From an uncultured Negativibacillus sp. (lineage in GTDB: Bacteria; Bacillota; Clostridia; Oscillospirales; Ruminococcaceae), in the NCBI RefSeq assembly GCF_944388365.1, contig NZ_CALXIN010000008.1:1-49641 (forward strand): 49,641 nucleotides of DNA, in the 5' to 3' direction. The position numbers and the translations under genes were made by a program. The notes under the pieces were generated by a model. It ran no database searches, was not told the origin of the DNA, and saw nothing but the letters and a program-made list of their open reading frames with translations. This document shows, piece by piece, positions 26,192-33,919 of this stretch; the first letter of the stretch is position 1, and the number at the start of each line of letters is the position of its first letter.

Positions 26192-26242
26192 AAGTTTCAG
26201 AAAGGCCCCACGCCTTATTGGCGTGGGGCCTTTCTGAAACTT
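26192..26242. terminator. Large perfect hairpin between convergent dppF and tetR
   Basis: A 23-bp perfect stem (arms 26192-26214 and 26220-26242, containing GGCCCCACGCC) with a TTATT loop. T-content after it is low on both strands, but its position between convergent stops fits a shared bidirectional terminator. Confidence 0.75.
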
Positions 26243-26249
26243 TAGGGGG

Positions 26250-26879
26250 TTATTTGACAGGACTGGAATGATAGTGGACCAGCCCTTCCTTGAGAACATC
26301 AATGCAGAACTGAAAAAGGTTTGCTTCCTCCTGGGCATTCTGAGTCGGGTCACAGAAGCAGTGGATGATATTGGGCAGTGCCAGCGCAACACCAATCAAC
26401 AAATTTTTATGCTCTTTGATTTTGGGGTCGAGCTGCTCATTCTCAAAAAAGCTGTCATCGTACAGTGTCATATAATTGCCGCCGATGAGTCGATCAAAGG
26501 TCCAGTCACGTTTGATTTCTGCCGGCGCCTTGATAAAGTTGTCCACAAATATCTCCTGATAATATGGAACGGACTGCGGTGCCTTGGAGAACATCTCGTT
26601 GACATGAAGATTTTTCTTGTTATCCAGCAGGTCGATCTTTTTGTTTTCGCTGACCGATTCCTCCAGCAGGGCATCAATGTAGAAGGAAAGAATATAGAAA
26701 TACAGATCCTTTTTATCTTCAAAATATTGATAGAAGCTGCCGGTGGGGATGCCCATGCTCTTGATCAGATGATTGATACTGATATTTTGATAGGGCGCTT
26801 TGGAAAATTCCTGAATAGATGTTTCGATAATGTGGTTGCGCTTTTTATCAGGGAGATTGAAAAAAGTTTGTTTGGGCAT
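26250..26879 (-). CDS. TetR/AcrR-family transcriptional regulator
   Basis: 209-residue repressor. The N-terminal helix-turn-helix is clear: NISINHLIKSMGIPTGSFYQYFEDKKDLY. The C-terminal ligand domain is not recognisable beyond helical content. Start ATG 26879 follows AAAGGAGGG by five bases; an in-frame GTG at 26885 abuts that site. It has its own near-perfect promoter and lies downstream of the MFS gene on the same strand, separated from it by a terminator. Likely targets are itself, the adjacent MFS gene or the peptide operon. The ligand is unknown. Confidence 0.9.
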   Translation of the reverse strand: MPKQTFFNLPDKKRNHIIETSIQEFSKAPYQNISINHLIKSMGIPTGSFYQYFEDKKDLYFYILSFYIDALLEESVSENKKIDLLDNKKNLHVNEMFSKAPQSVPYYQEIFVDNFIKAPAEIKRDWTFDRLIGGNYMTLYDDSFFENEQLDPKIKEHKNLLIGVALALPNIIHCFCDPTQNAQEEANLFQFCIDVLKEGLVHYHSSPVK

Positions 26880-26919
26880 AGGCACCCTCCTTTAGTATGT
26901 CGTATCAAATTACAACTTT

Positions 26920-26948
26920 ATTATAATCTTTTTTGGTCGAAAGGTCAA
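26920..26948 (-). promoter_or_regulatory. Sigma-A promoter of tetR
   Basis: On the minus strand TTGACC (26948-26943) and TATAAT (26925-26920) are 17 bases apart. The leader that follows has an imperfect inverted repeat (TTTGATA, five bases, TACTAAA) that could be an autoregulatory operator. Confidence 0.8.
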
Positions 26949-27089
26949 TTTATTGTGCAAAATAAATAGAAAAAAGTCGGGCGCTTTCCCTTGAATTTTA
27001 TTCTGCCTATTTCGATTAACCGCAGGAAGGATGCTAGCTCAAAGGAAAAGATCAAGAAAATACATGAAAGAATTTACAGGTAGGTTTGC

Positions 27090-27127
27090 AAAAAAAACGG
27101 GAGCTTTTGCCAGATGGCAAAAGCTCC
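27090..27127 (-). terminator. Terminator of the MFS transporter gene
   Basis: On the minus strand GGAGCTTTTGCC, ATCT, GGCAAAAGCTCC is followed by CG and eight T. It separates the MFS gene from tetR. Confidence 0.9.
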
Positions 27128-27140
27128 TGTCAAGGTTTTT

Positions 27141-28364
27141 CTATTTTGTTTCAGGAATTTTTCTCAGCAGCAGATAACCGACAATAAACAGTACCAGCAG
27201 ACCGAGGATGCCGTAGGTAGAGGAACCCAGCACCAGTGCACAGAAGGACATAATCAGCGGACCGAAGAAGTCGGCAAACTTGCCGAAGATATCAAAGAAG
27301 CCGAAGTACTCGTTCGATTCATTCTTGGGGATGATGCGTCCGAAGTAGGAACGGGACAGCGACTGGATGCCGCCCTGTGCCATACCGACGACCACTGCCA
27401 GCACCCAGAACTCCCAGCTCTTGTCCAGCTGGTAGCCAAAGATGCAGATGCCGCAGTAGATCAGGATGGAGATGCGGATGACCTTGAGGGTGCCGATCTT
27501 TTCGGCAAGATTGCCGGCAAAGATGGCGCAAGGGAAGGCGATGAACTGAGTCAGCAGCAGCGCAAGAATCATGCTGGAATCGCTGATACCAACCTCTCCG
27601 CCGTAGGTGGTCGCCATCGAGATGATGGTGTACACGCCGTCAATGTAGCAGAAGTAGGCGATGATGAAGTAGAGCACCTGCGGAGTTTTGCGGATCTTTT
27701 TGAGGGTGGTACCGATGCGGGAGAGAGCGTGGCTGACCTGGTTCTGACGGTTTTCCAGATAGTGGGTCTGATGCACATTCTTTAACAGCGGCATAGTCAG
27801 TCCGGCCCACCACAGTGCAGTGATGACAAACGAGATCTGGGTGGCAGTCTGGGTGGACAGTCCGAACGGACGCACCAGAATCAGCACGATACCGATGGTG
27901 AAGGGGATGCAGCTGCCGATGTAGCCGAGCGCATATCCATAGGAAGAGATGCGGTCCATGCGATCATCGCTGGTGACATCGACCAGCATCGAATCATAGA
28001 AGATGTTGCAGGCGCTGTAACCGATGCGGGTCACGACAAACAGCAGCATGTAGGAAACCCAGCTGCCCGAGAAGGACAGCAGCAGTAGTCCGATGATACC
28101 GATGACCAAAAACAGGGAGAACATCTTTTTCTTCATGCCCTTGTAATCGGCCAGCGCTCCAAGGAAAGGAGAAAGTACCGCCAGAATGAGCACCGCTGCC
28201 GAGGTGGTCAGCGCCCAGATGCCTGAGGCGGTGGAAGAAGAAACATCCTGCTCTGCCAGCGAGCGGAAAAAGATGGGAATGGTGGTGGAAATCAGCATGG
28301 TAAAAGCGGAGTTTGCAACGTCGTACAAAATCCAGCTTTTTTCCGGTTTTGATAAAGATGACAT
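27141..28364 (-). CDS. MFS transporter, UMF1/Atg22-like
   Basis: 407-residue membrane protein with about twelve helices. The opening W-I-L-Y-D-V-A-N-S-A-F is the marker of the UMF1/vacuole-effluxer (Atg22) group, whose fungal member exports amino acids from the vacuole. Start ATG 28364 is chosen because GGAGGG lies seven bases upstream; an extension to 28409 has no such site. It lies inside a peptide-degradation region, so export or uptake of amino acids is a reasonable idea, but substrates of bacterial members are not known. Own promoter at 28410-28438. Confidence 0.87.
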   Translation of the reverse strand: MSSLSKPEKSWILYDVANSAFTMLISTTIPIFFRSLAEQDVSSSTASGIWALTTSAAVLILAVLSPFLGALADYKGMKKKMFSLFLVIGIIGLLLLSFSGSWVSYMLLFVVTRIGYSACNIFYDSMLVDVTSDDRMDRISSYGYALGYIGSCIPFTIGIVLILVRPFGLSTQTATQISFVITALWWAGLTMPLLKNVHQTHYLENRQNQVSHALSRIGTTLKKIRKTPQVLYFIIAYFCYIDGVYTIISMATTYGGEVGISDSSMILALLLTQFIAFPCAIFAGNLAEKIGTLKVIRISILIYCGICIFGYQLDKSWEFWVLAVVVGMAQGGIQSLSRSYFGRIIPKNESNEYFGFFDIFGKFADFFGPLIMSFCALVLGSSTYGILGLLVLFIVGYLLLRKIPETK

Positions 28365-28409
28365 AAAAACCCTCCAAACAAAAAGACAAAATAAAGATAA
28401 TCCTATCAA

Positions 28410-28438
28410 ACGATAAAGGATTTTTGCAAAGCTGTCAA
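28410..28438 (-). promoter_or_regulatory. Promoter of the MFS gene with overlapping inverted repeat
   Basis: On the minus strand TTGACA (28438-28433) and TATCGT (28415-28410) are 17 bases apart. An imperfect inverted repeat (ATCCT..ATC and GATA..GGAT arms, about 28400-28421) overlaps the -10 and could bind a repressor such as the neighbouring TetR protein. Confidence 0.55.
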
Positions 28439-28569
28439 GAAGAGGAGGGTTAAACCTTTGGCAAAATTTGAAAAGAGAGGAGAAAAATAAAAGTGAACAC
28501 TGTTAAATTTATGAAAAGTATCTAAAATATTTGTCTGAAAAAGCCAAGAGAATTGTGTGGAAAAACGCT

Positions 28570-28597
28570 TTCACAACCAGGGAAGCAGTGATACAAT
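28570..28597 (+). promoter_or_regulatory. Candidate promoter of the M55 peptidase gene
   Basis: TTCACA at 28570-28575 and TACAAT at 28592-28597 with a 16-base spacer, about 50 bases before the ATG. Confidence 0.45.
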
Positions 28598-28654
28598 GAA
28601 AAAGATCGGAGCATTTTGCAACAGCTCCAGATGGATGAAGAAGGAGAATGACGA

Positions 28655-29503
28655 ATGAAACTGTATATCTCGGTAGATATGGAAGGTCTGGCAGGAATCA
28701 CCCATTGGAAAGATGAAAGCGAGGAACGGGAACGCTTCCGCAAAGCGATGAATCAGCAGGTGGAATGGGTGTTGGACGGCGTGGCCAAATCCAAGCGCAA
28801 CAAGGAGATCACCCACATCGTGATCGCTGATTCCCACGGCGGCGGAGAAAATCTCTCCTATGATCTGCTCAGCGAAAAAGATGACCGCGTATGGCTGGTC
28901 AGCGGCAGTCCGCGTCCGCAGTATATGATGCCGGCGATGGACGACAGCTTTGACCTGGTGTTCTTTGTGGGCTACCACGGCGGCGCAGGCGAGCTGGCAA
29001 GCTCGATGGACCACACCTATTCGGGCGCATCGGTACAGAATGTCTTTATCAATGACAAGCTGATGAACGAAGCGACCATCAATGCAGCCTATGCCGGCAT
29101 CGTCAACAAAGCACCAGTTGGACTGGTCATCGGCGATTCGGCACTGCAAAAACAGCTGCTGGACGACGGCATGATGCCATGGGTCGAATATGTCTGCACC
29201 AAGCAGTCGCTGGCAAGATTTTCTGCGATGTACAAGCCAAAGAAGATGATCCGCGAGGAGACCATTGCTGCGGTTAAAAAGGTGCTGGACAGCGATTATA
29301 CCAAGCTGCCGCTGTATACCTTTGAGGCGCCATACCGCTGCCACATCGACCTGGCAACTTCCTCCAAGTGCGACGTCATCCAGCAGATGCCTGGCATCCA
29401 GCGGGTAGGCGGACGCAGTCTGGAGATGACTCTTGGCGATTATACCGAACTGTTCAACGCCATCCATGGCATTGCAAGCATGGGACGTTTGGCTTACTGT
29501 TAA
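28655..29503 (+). CDS. dppA: M55-family D-aminopeptidase (DppA type)
   Basis: 282-residue zinc aminopeptidase resembling Bacillus DppA, which removes D-amino acids from the N-terminus of short peptides such as D-Ala-D-Ala. The opening SVDMEGLAG gives metal ligands Asp8 and Glu10; His61 in ADSHGGGEN and His108 in GYHGGAGE follow. Ribosome site AAGGAG precedes the ATG. In Bacillus this gene heads the dpp transport operon; here it is separated from dppBCDF by the minus-strand tetR and MFS genes but remains in the same locus. A role in using cell-wall-derived peptides is inferred from family and context. Confidence 0.88.
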   Translation: MKLYISVDMEGLAGITHWKDESEERERFRKAMNQQVEWVLDGVAKSKRNKEITHIVIADSHGGGENLSYDLLSEKDDRVWLVSGSPRPQYMMPAMDDSFDLVFFVGYHGGAGELASSMDHTYSGASVQNVFINDKLMNEATINAAYAGIVNKAPVGLVIGDSALQKQLLDDGMMPWVEYVCTKQSLARFSAMYKPKKMIREETIAAVKKVLDSDYTKLPLYTFEAPYRCHIDLATSSKCDVIQQMPGIQRVGGRSLEMTLGDYTELFNAIHGIASMGRLAYC

Positions 29504-29566
29504 GCCGGCTTACTGCGAAACGCTGCCCATTTTATCACGCGAAACTCTCAATCAGGAGGAAACGTT

Positions 29567-30094
29567 ATGAAACAGGCTTTGATCGTTGTCGATTACCAGA
29601 ACGACTTTGTATCCGGCGCACTGGGCTTTGAAAAAGCGGTGCAGCTGGAGGAGGAAATCTGTCATAAAATCAATCGTTATCGTCAGGCGGGTGAGGAGAT
29701 CATCTTCACCTTCGACACCCACGGAGAGGATTACTTGCAGACACAGGAGGGCAGAAATCTGCCCATTCCGCACTGCATCAAGGGCTCCGAAGGCTGGCAG
29801 CTGTACGGCGAGGTTGCAAAGCTGCGCGCCGACACAGACAAGTGCTTCTACAAACCCTGCTTTGGTTCGTGGGAGCTTGCCGAGTATGCAAGGCAGCAGG
29901 GCTATACCCACATCGAGCTGTGTGGTCTTGTGTCCAACATCTGTGTGCTTTCCAATGCAGCTCTGCTGAAAGCGGCACTGCCGGAGGCACAGATTGTGGT
30001 GGATGCCCGTGCAACCGCCGGAGGCGACGACAGTATGACCGAAAAGGCGCTGGATGTCCTGCAGGGCATTCAGGTGCAGGTAGTGAACCGCTGA
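29567..30094 (+). CDS. Isochorismatase-family cysteine hydrolase
   Basis: 175 residues with the catalytic triad of the family: Asp9 in VVDYQNDF, Lys72 in CIKGSEGW and Cys126 in LVSNICVLSNA. The pattern resembles nicotinamidase-like amidases, but a full nicotinamidase metal set (D-x-H-x-x-H) is not complete; DTHGEDY supplies only part of it. It may release ammonia from a small amide such as nicotinamide or another carboxamide. AGGAGG precedes the ATG, 63 bases after the M55 peptidase, and no terminator intervenes, so co-transcription is likely. Confidence 0.85.
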   Translation: MKQALIVVDYQNDFVSGALGFEKAVQLEEEICHKINRYRQAGEEIIFTFDTHGEDYLQTQEGRNLPIPHCIKGSEGWQLYGEVAKLRADTDKCFYKPCFGSWELAEYARQQGYTHIELCGLVSNICVLSNAALLKAALPEAQIVVDARATAGGDDSMTEKALDVLQGIQVQVVNR

Positions 30095-30117
30095 TAATGA
30101 TTGGAATTGCGGCATGA

Positions 30118-30143
30118 ATTTTATAAAACTTTGTTTATAAAAT
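30118..30143. repeat. AT-rich inverted repeat before the threonine aldolase gene
   Basis: ATTTTATAAA and TTTATAAAAT form a perfect 10-bp inverted repeat around ACTTTG. No strong T-tract follows. It could be an operator, a weak hairpin or chance in AT-rich sequence. Confidence 0.35.
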
Positions 30144-30174
30144 AAAAAATAGAGGATAAAAGGGGATAATACAA

Positions 30175-31209
30175 ATGATTTACTTTAGCTGCGACTATGT
30201 AGAGGGCGGACATCCAAAGATTTTGGAGAGAATGCTGGAAACAAACATGGAGCAGTTGCCTGGATACAGCACCGACCACTACTGTGACAGTGCGCGCGAG
30301 CTGATTCGTCAGGCATGCGGTCGTGAGGATGCGGATGTACACTTTCTGGTTGGCGGAACACAGACCAACCTGATTGCGATTTCTTCCATCTTGCGTCCGT
30401 ATCAGGGCGTCATTGCAGCGTATGACGGACATATCGCCTGCCATGAGACCGGTGCGATCGAGGCAACAGGTCACAAGGTTCTGCCGATTCCATGTCATGA
30501 GGGCATCATCACCGGTGAGCAGGTTCGTGACTATTACCAAAGCCACTTTACCGACAGCATGCGCGAGCACACGGTCCAGCCAGGAATGGTATATGTATCC
30601 TTCCCAACCGAGATGGGTACTCTGTACACCAAGGAAGAGCTGACCGATCTGAGCAATGCCTGCCATGAGTGCGGTATTCCGCTGTACATCGACGGCGCAC
30701 GTCTGGGCTACGGACTGACCAGCCCGAAGAACGACGTCACCCTTCAGGACATTGTCAGCCTGTGCGATATGTTCTACATCGGCGGCACCAAGTGTGGTGC
30801 TTTGATGGGCGAAGCGCTGGTCATCCTCAACGACAAGCTCAAGGATGGCTTCCGTTATATCATTAAGCAGCACGGCGGTCTGCTGGCAAAGGGACGTCTG
30901 CTGGGTCTGCAGTTTGAAACGCTGTTTACCGACAATCTGTATTTTGACATCTGCAAGCATGCGGTAGAGCAGGCAATGCAGATCCGTCGGGCATTTGAAG
31001 CAAAGGGTGTGGAAATGTACACCGATTCCTACACCAATCAGCAGTTTGTCATCATTGAGGATCATCAGATGGAGAAACTGGCTGAAAACTTTGCCTTTGA
31101 AACCTGGGAGAAATATGATGCCGACCACACCGTCATCCGCTTCTGCACCAGCTGGGCAACCAAGGATGAAAATGTACAGACACTGGTTGACGCCATTGCA
31201 GCGCTGTAA
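30175..31209 (+). CDS. Threonine aldolase-family PLP enzyme
   Basis: 344-residue fold-type I PLP enzyme. The start YFSCDYVEGGHPKILERML and YSTDHYCDSARELI, the PLP-lysine Lys206 in GGTKCGALMGE and IDGARLGYGL (Asp that binds the pyridine nitrogen) are characteristic of low-specificity threonine aldolases and beta-eliminating lyases. It would split threonine or related beta-hydroxy amino acids to glycine and an aldehyde. AAAGGGGA lies upstream of the ATG. It ends the plus-strand group started by the M55 peptidase and probably handles amino acids freed from peptides. Confidence 0.9.
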   Translation: MIYFSCDYVEGGHPKILERMLETNMEQLPGYSTDHYCDSARELIRQACGREDADVHFLVGGTQTNLIAISSILRPYQGVIAAYDGHIACHETGAIEATGHKVLPIPCHEGIITGEQVRDYYQSHFTDSMREHTVQPGMVYVSFPTEMGTLYTKEELTDLSNACHECGIPLYIDGARLGYGLTSPKNDVTLQDIVSLCDMFYIGGTKCGALMGEALVILNDKLKDGFRYIIKQHGGLLAKGRLLGLQFETLFTDNLYFDICKHAVEQAMQIRRAFEAKGVEMYTDSYTNQQFVIIEDHQMEKLAENFAFETWEKYDADHTVIRFCTSWATKDENVQTLVDAIAAL

Positions 31210-31220
31210 ATCAAATCGAC

Positions 31221-31249
31221 AAAAAGCACGGGGAAACCCGTGCTTTTTT
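31221..31249 (+). terminator. Terminator of the threonine aldolase gene
   Basis: AAAAGCACGGG, GAAA, CCCGTGCTTTT followed by more T. A GNRA-like tetraloop closes the stem. Confidence 0.92.
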
Positions 31250-31358
31250 GGTATCAGGAGGCGGCTGGGTTTGGCAGTCGGTGGAAATTTAGTGAAAAAC
31301 ACCGAAAGGGCCGGTTTTTCCACCGAAAACTTTTTGGGAAAGTGTAAAGCAAAACACC

Positions 31359-31387
31359 TTGACAGAATGGGAAAGCTCCGGTATAAT
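31359..31387 (+). promoter_or_regulatory. Consensus promoter of the ylxM-ffh operon
   Basis: TTGACA at 31359-31364 and TATAAT at 31382-31387 with a 17-base spacer; perfect match to the housekeeping consensus. Expected for a highly expressed SRP/ribosome cluster. Confidence 0.9.
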
Positions 31388-31461
31388 AGCAAAGGTAAGT
31401 TCAGTAAAGGTTTCTGCCTTTACACCAACATCCGCCCGAAACCAAAAAGGGGAGCTGCACG

Positions 31462-31824
31462 ATGGCCAAAAACCTGGAAATATCGGTTTTGCTCGACTAC
31501 TACGGTCAGATGCTGACCGACAAGCAGCGGGAGGTCGTACAGCTTTACTACAACGAGGATCTCTCACTTGCGGAGATTGCCCAGTTTGCAAACATCACCC
31601 GTCAGGGAGTCCGCGACAGCATCAAGCGCGCAGAAACGACGCTGCTGGAGCTGGAGGAACGGCTGGGACTGGTTCGAAAGTTTCGGGAGTATCAGGGGAT
31701 GATCGAGGAGATCACCGCCTGTGCAAGGGATATCGCCTTTGAGGCGGACAAATATCCCACGGCACGCAAGATTCGGCGCGAGGCCGAAAAGATTGTGGAA
31801 CTTGCCCAGAAGATCAACGATTAA
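31462..31824 (+). CDS. ylxM: YlxM/p13-family putative SRP-associated helix-turn-helix protein
   Basis: 120-residue protein with a sigma-70 region 4-like helix-turn-helix: LTDKQREVVQLYYNEDLSLAEIA, then NITRQGVRDSIKRAE. The family is nearly always upstream of ffh and is reported to associate with SRP components; its precise job is unsettled. AGGGGAG precedes the ATG. It lies 30 bases before ffh and behind a consensus promoter. Confidence 0.93.
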   Translation: MAKNLEISVLLDYYGQMLTDKQREVVQLYYNEDLSLAEIAQFANITRQGVRDSIKRAETTLLELEERLGLVRKFREYQGMIEEITACARDIAFEADKYPTARKIRREAEKIVELAQKIND

Positions 31825-31854
31825 ACAATTCTGACAGCGAATGGGGGAAAGCCG

Positions 31855-33219
31855 ATGGCATTCGAGGGACTGGCCGAAAAACTCAATCAAGCCTTTAAAA
31901 AGCTCAGATCGAAGGGAAAGCTCTCTGAGAATGACGTAAAGGAAGCAATGCGCGAAGTGCGCCTGGCGCTGTTGGAAGCGGACGTCAACTACAAGGTCGC
32001 CAAGGACTTTGTCAAGAACGTCACCGAAAAGGCGGTCGGCGAGGAGGTTCTCTCCAGCCTGACACCGGCACAGCAGGTCATCAAGATCGTTCGCGACGAG
32101 CTGACCGAGCTGATGGGTTCCACCGACAGCCGCATCAATTTTTCTCCCAGAATCCCAACCGTCATCATGATGTGCGGTCTGCAGGGTTCCGGTAAAACCA
32201 CCCACTCGGCAAAGCTTGCCAAGATGTTCCGCAAGCAGGGCAAACGCCCGTTGCTGGTCGCCTGTGACATCTACCGTCCGGCGGCGATCGAACAGTTGAA
32301 GGTGGTCGGTGAGCAGGTCAACACTCCTGTCTTTGAGATGGGAACCACAAATCCGGTGGAGATTGCAAAGAATGCGATCAAGCACGCCAAGGATTACGGC
32401 AACGACATCGTCATCCTGGATACCGCCGGCCGACTGCATATCGACGAAGAGCTGATGCAGGAGCTGCAGAACATCAAGGCAGAGGTTCATCCAAACGAGA
32501 TTCTGCTTGTGATCGACGCAATGACCGGTCAGGATGCAGTCAATGTGGCACAGAGCTTCAACGAAACACTGGGCATCGACGGCGTCATCCTCACCAAACT
32601 CGACGGCGACACCCGCGGCGGTGCAGCGCTGTCGGTCAGAGCAGTTACCGGCAAGCCGATCAAGTTTGCAGGTATGGGCGAAAAGCTCGATGACCTGGAA
32701 GTATTCCACCCAGACCGTATGGCTTCGAGAATCCTGGGCATGGGCGACGTGCTCACCCTGATCGAGAAGGCACAGGACGAGGTCGATGAGCAGAAGGCAA
32801 TGGAAGTTGCCAAGAAGCTCAAGGAAAATTCCTTTGATATGGAGGATCTGCTCGAACAGATCAAGCAGGTCAGAAATATGGGACCGCTCGGAAAGATCCT
32901 CGAGATGTTCCCGGGTATGTCCGGCAAGATCTCCGATGAAACCGCGCAGGCGGGCGAGAAGGAGATCATGTATCTGGAAGCGATCATCAATTCGATGACC
33001 AAGGAAGAACGCGCAAATCCAGATATCATCAATCCGGCAAGAAAGCGCAGAATTGCAGCGGGCAGCGGCACCGACGTACCGCGTGTCAACCGTGTGCTCA
33101 AGCAGTACAAGCAGATGAAGGAAATGATGAAAATGCTTGGCGGCAAGGGCAAGAACGGCAAGCGCCGCAGAAGAATGCCGTTTAATCCGGCGATGCTTAA
33201 AAACATGCCGCCAATGTAA
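31855..33219 (+). CDS. ffh: Signal recognition particle GTPase
   Basis: 454-residue SRP54 homologue that binds signal peptides of membrane proteins at the ribosome. It has the N domain helical bundle, the G domain with P-loop GLQGSGKTT (108-116), DTAGRL and TKLDGDTRGG, and the Met-rich M domain ending in MKMLGGKGKNGKRRRRMPF. Length is standard. GGGGGAAAG precedes ATG 31855. It is in the conserved order ylxM-ffh-rpsP-khpA. Confidence 0.98.
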   Translation: MAFEGLAEKLNQAFKKLRSKGKLSENDVKEAMREVRLALLEADVNYKVAKDFVKNVTEKAVGEEVLSSLTPAQQVIKIVRDELTELMGSTDSRINFSPRIPTVIMMCGLQGSGKTTHSAKLAKMFRKQGKRPLLVACDIYRPAAIEQLKVVGEQVNTPVFEMGTTNPVEIAKNAIKHAKDYGNDIVILDTAGRLHIDEELMQELQNIKAEVHPNEILLVIDAMTGQDAVNVAQSFNETLGIDGVILTKLDGDTRGGAALSVRAVTGKPIKFAGMGEKLDDLEVFHPDRMASRILGMGDVLTLIEKAQDEVDEQKAMEVAKKLKENSFDMEDLLEQIKQVRNMGPLGKILEMFPGMSGKISDETAQAGEKEIMYLEAIINSMTKEERANPDIINPARKRRIAAGSGTDVPRVNRVLKQYKQMKEMMKMLGGKGKNGKRRRRMPFNPAMLKNMPPM

Positions 33220-33251
33220 ACTAAGGTTTATCAAATTCCGGAAAGATTGCA

Positions 33252-33276
33252 ATATCAATTCCTCCGGAATTGATAT
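33252..33276. repeat. Hairpin between ffh and rpsP
   Basis: ATATCAATTCC, TCC, GGAATTGATAT is a perfect 11-bp stem with a three-base loop. No T-tract follows, so it may be an mRNA processing or stability element separating expression of ffh from rpsP rather than a terminator. Confidence 0.5.
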
Positions 33277-33310
33277 ATAGAGTATTTGAAAGGTTCAGGA
33301 GGTGACAGAA

Positions 33311-33553
33311 ATGGCTGTTAAAATTAGACTTCGCAGAATGGGTGCTAAGAAAGCTCCTTTCTATCGTATCGTTGTAGCTGATTCCCGTTATCCGCGCAAC
33401 GGCAGATTTATTGAAGAGATCGGTTACTATGATCCGGCACAGACTCCAGCTACCGTTAAGGTTGATGCTGAAAAAGCAAAAAAATGGATGTCCAACGGCG
33501 CTCAGCCAACCGACACAGTTCGATCCCTGCTTAAAGCGAACAATATCCTGTAG
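33311..33553 (+). CDS. rpsP: 30S ribosomal protein S16
   Basis: 80-residue S16 with the opening [22 protein letters not shown] and YYDP segment that define the family. ATG 33311 follows AGGAGG by seven bases; the GTG at 33302 lies in that site. It is followed closely by khpA, as in most Firmicutes. Confidence 0.98.
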   Translation: MAVKIRLRRMGAKKAPFYRIVVADSRYPRNGRFIEEIGYYDPAQTPATVKVDAEKAKKWMSNGAQPTDTVRSLLKANNIL

Positions 33554-33566
33554 GAGGTAATCGCAA

Positions 33567-33800
33567 ATGCAGGAACTGATTATTACTATTGTGAAAGGCC
33601 TTGTGGACGACAAGGACGCAGTTTCGGTCACCGTGGATGAACCCAAGGAGGACGGCACTGTTGTTTATCACCTCCATGTTGCAGCTGACGACATGGGACG
33701 TGTCATCGGCAAACAGGGCAGAATTGCGAAAGCGATTCGTACAATCGTAAGATCCGCTGCCGGTAAGGTTGAACAGAAGGTTGCAGTGGAGATCGACTAA
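33567..33800 (+). CDS. khpA: KH-domain RNA-binding protein KhpA
   Basis: 77-residue single KH domain with the RNA-binding loop in MGRVIGKQGRIAKAIRTIVR. KhpA pairs with KhpB/EloR in streptococci and affects cell division and RNA. AGGAGG before the ATG, 13 bases after rpsP. A terminator follows, so this is the end of the first half of the cluster. Confidence 0.95.
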   Translation: MQELIITIVKGLVDDKDAVSVTVDEPKEDGTVVYHLHVAADDMGRVIGKQGRIAKAIRTIVRSAAGKVEQKVAVEID

Positions 33801-33841
33801 CGATTTCTGTATCGGCAGCTTTCATTCTGAAATGGATCATC

Positions 33842-33884
33842 AAAAGGGCGCAGGGGCAGTTTTGGTCCCGTGCGTCCTTTTTTG
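33842..33884 (+). terminator. Terminator after khpA
   Basis: Arms AAAGGGCGCA and TGCGTCCTTT pair with one wobble, with further pairing inside, followed by six T. It separates the SRP/S16 part from the AAC(3)-like gene and rimM-trmD. Confidence 0.8.
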
Positions 33885-33919
33885 TTGGTGTGTTTTGCAA
33901 TGGCAAGGAGGGAACAGCT

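Noticed and set aside
31564..33258. 564-codon minus-strand frame
   Set aside because: Exactly covers ffh on the other strand; His/Leu/Asp-rich shadow translation without known motifs.
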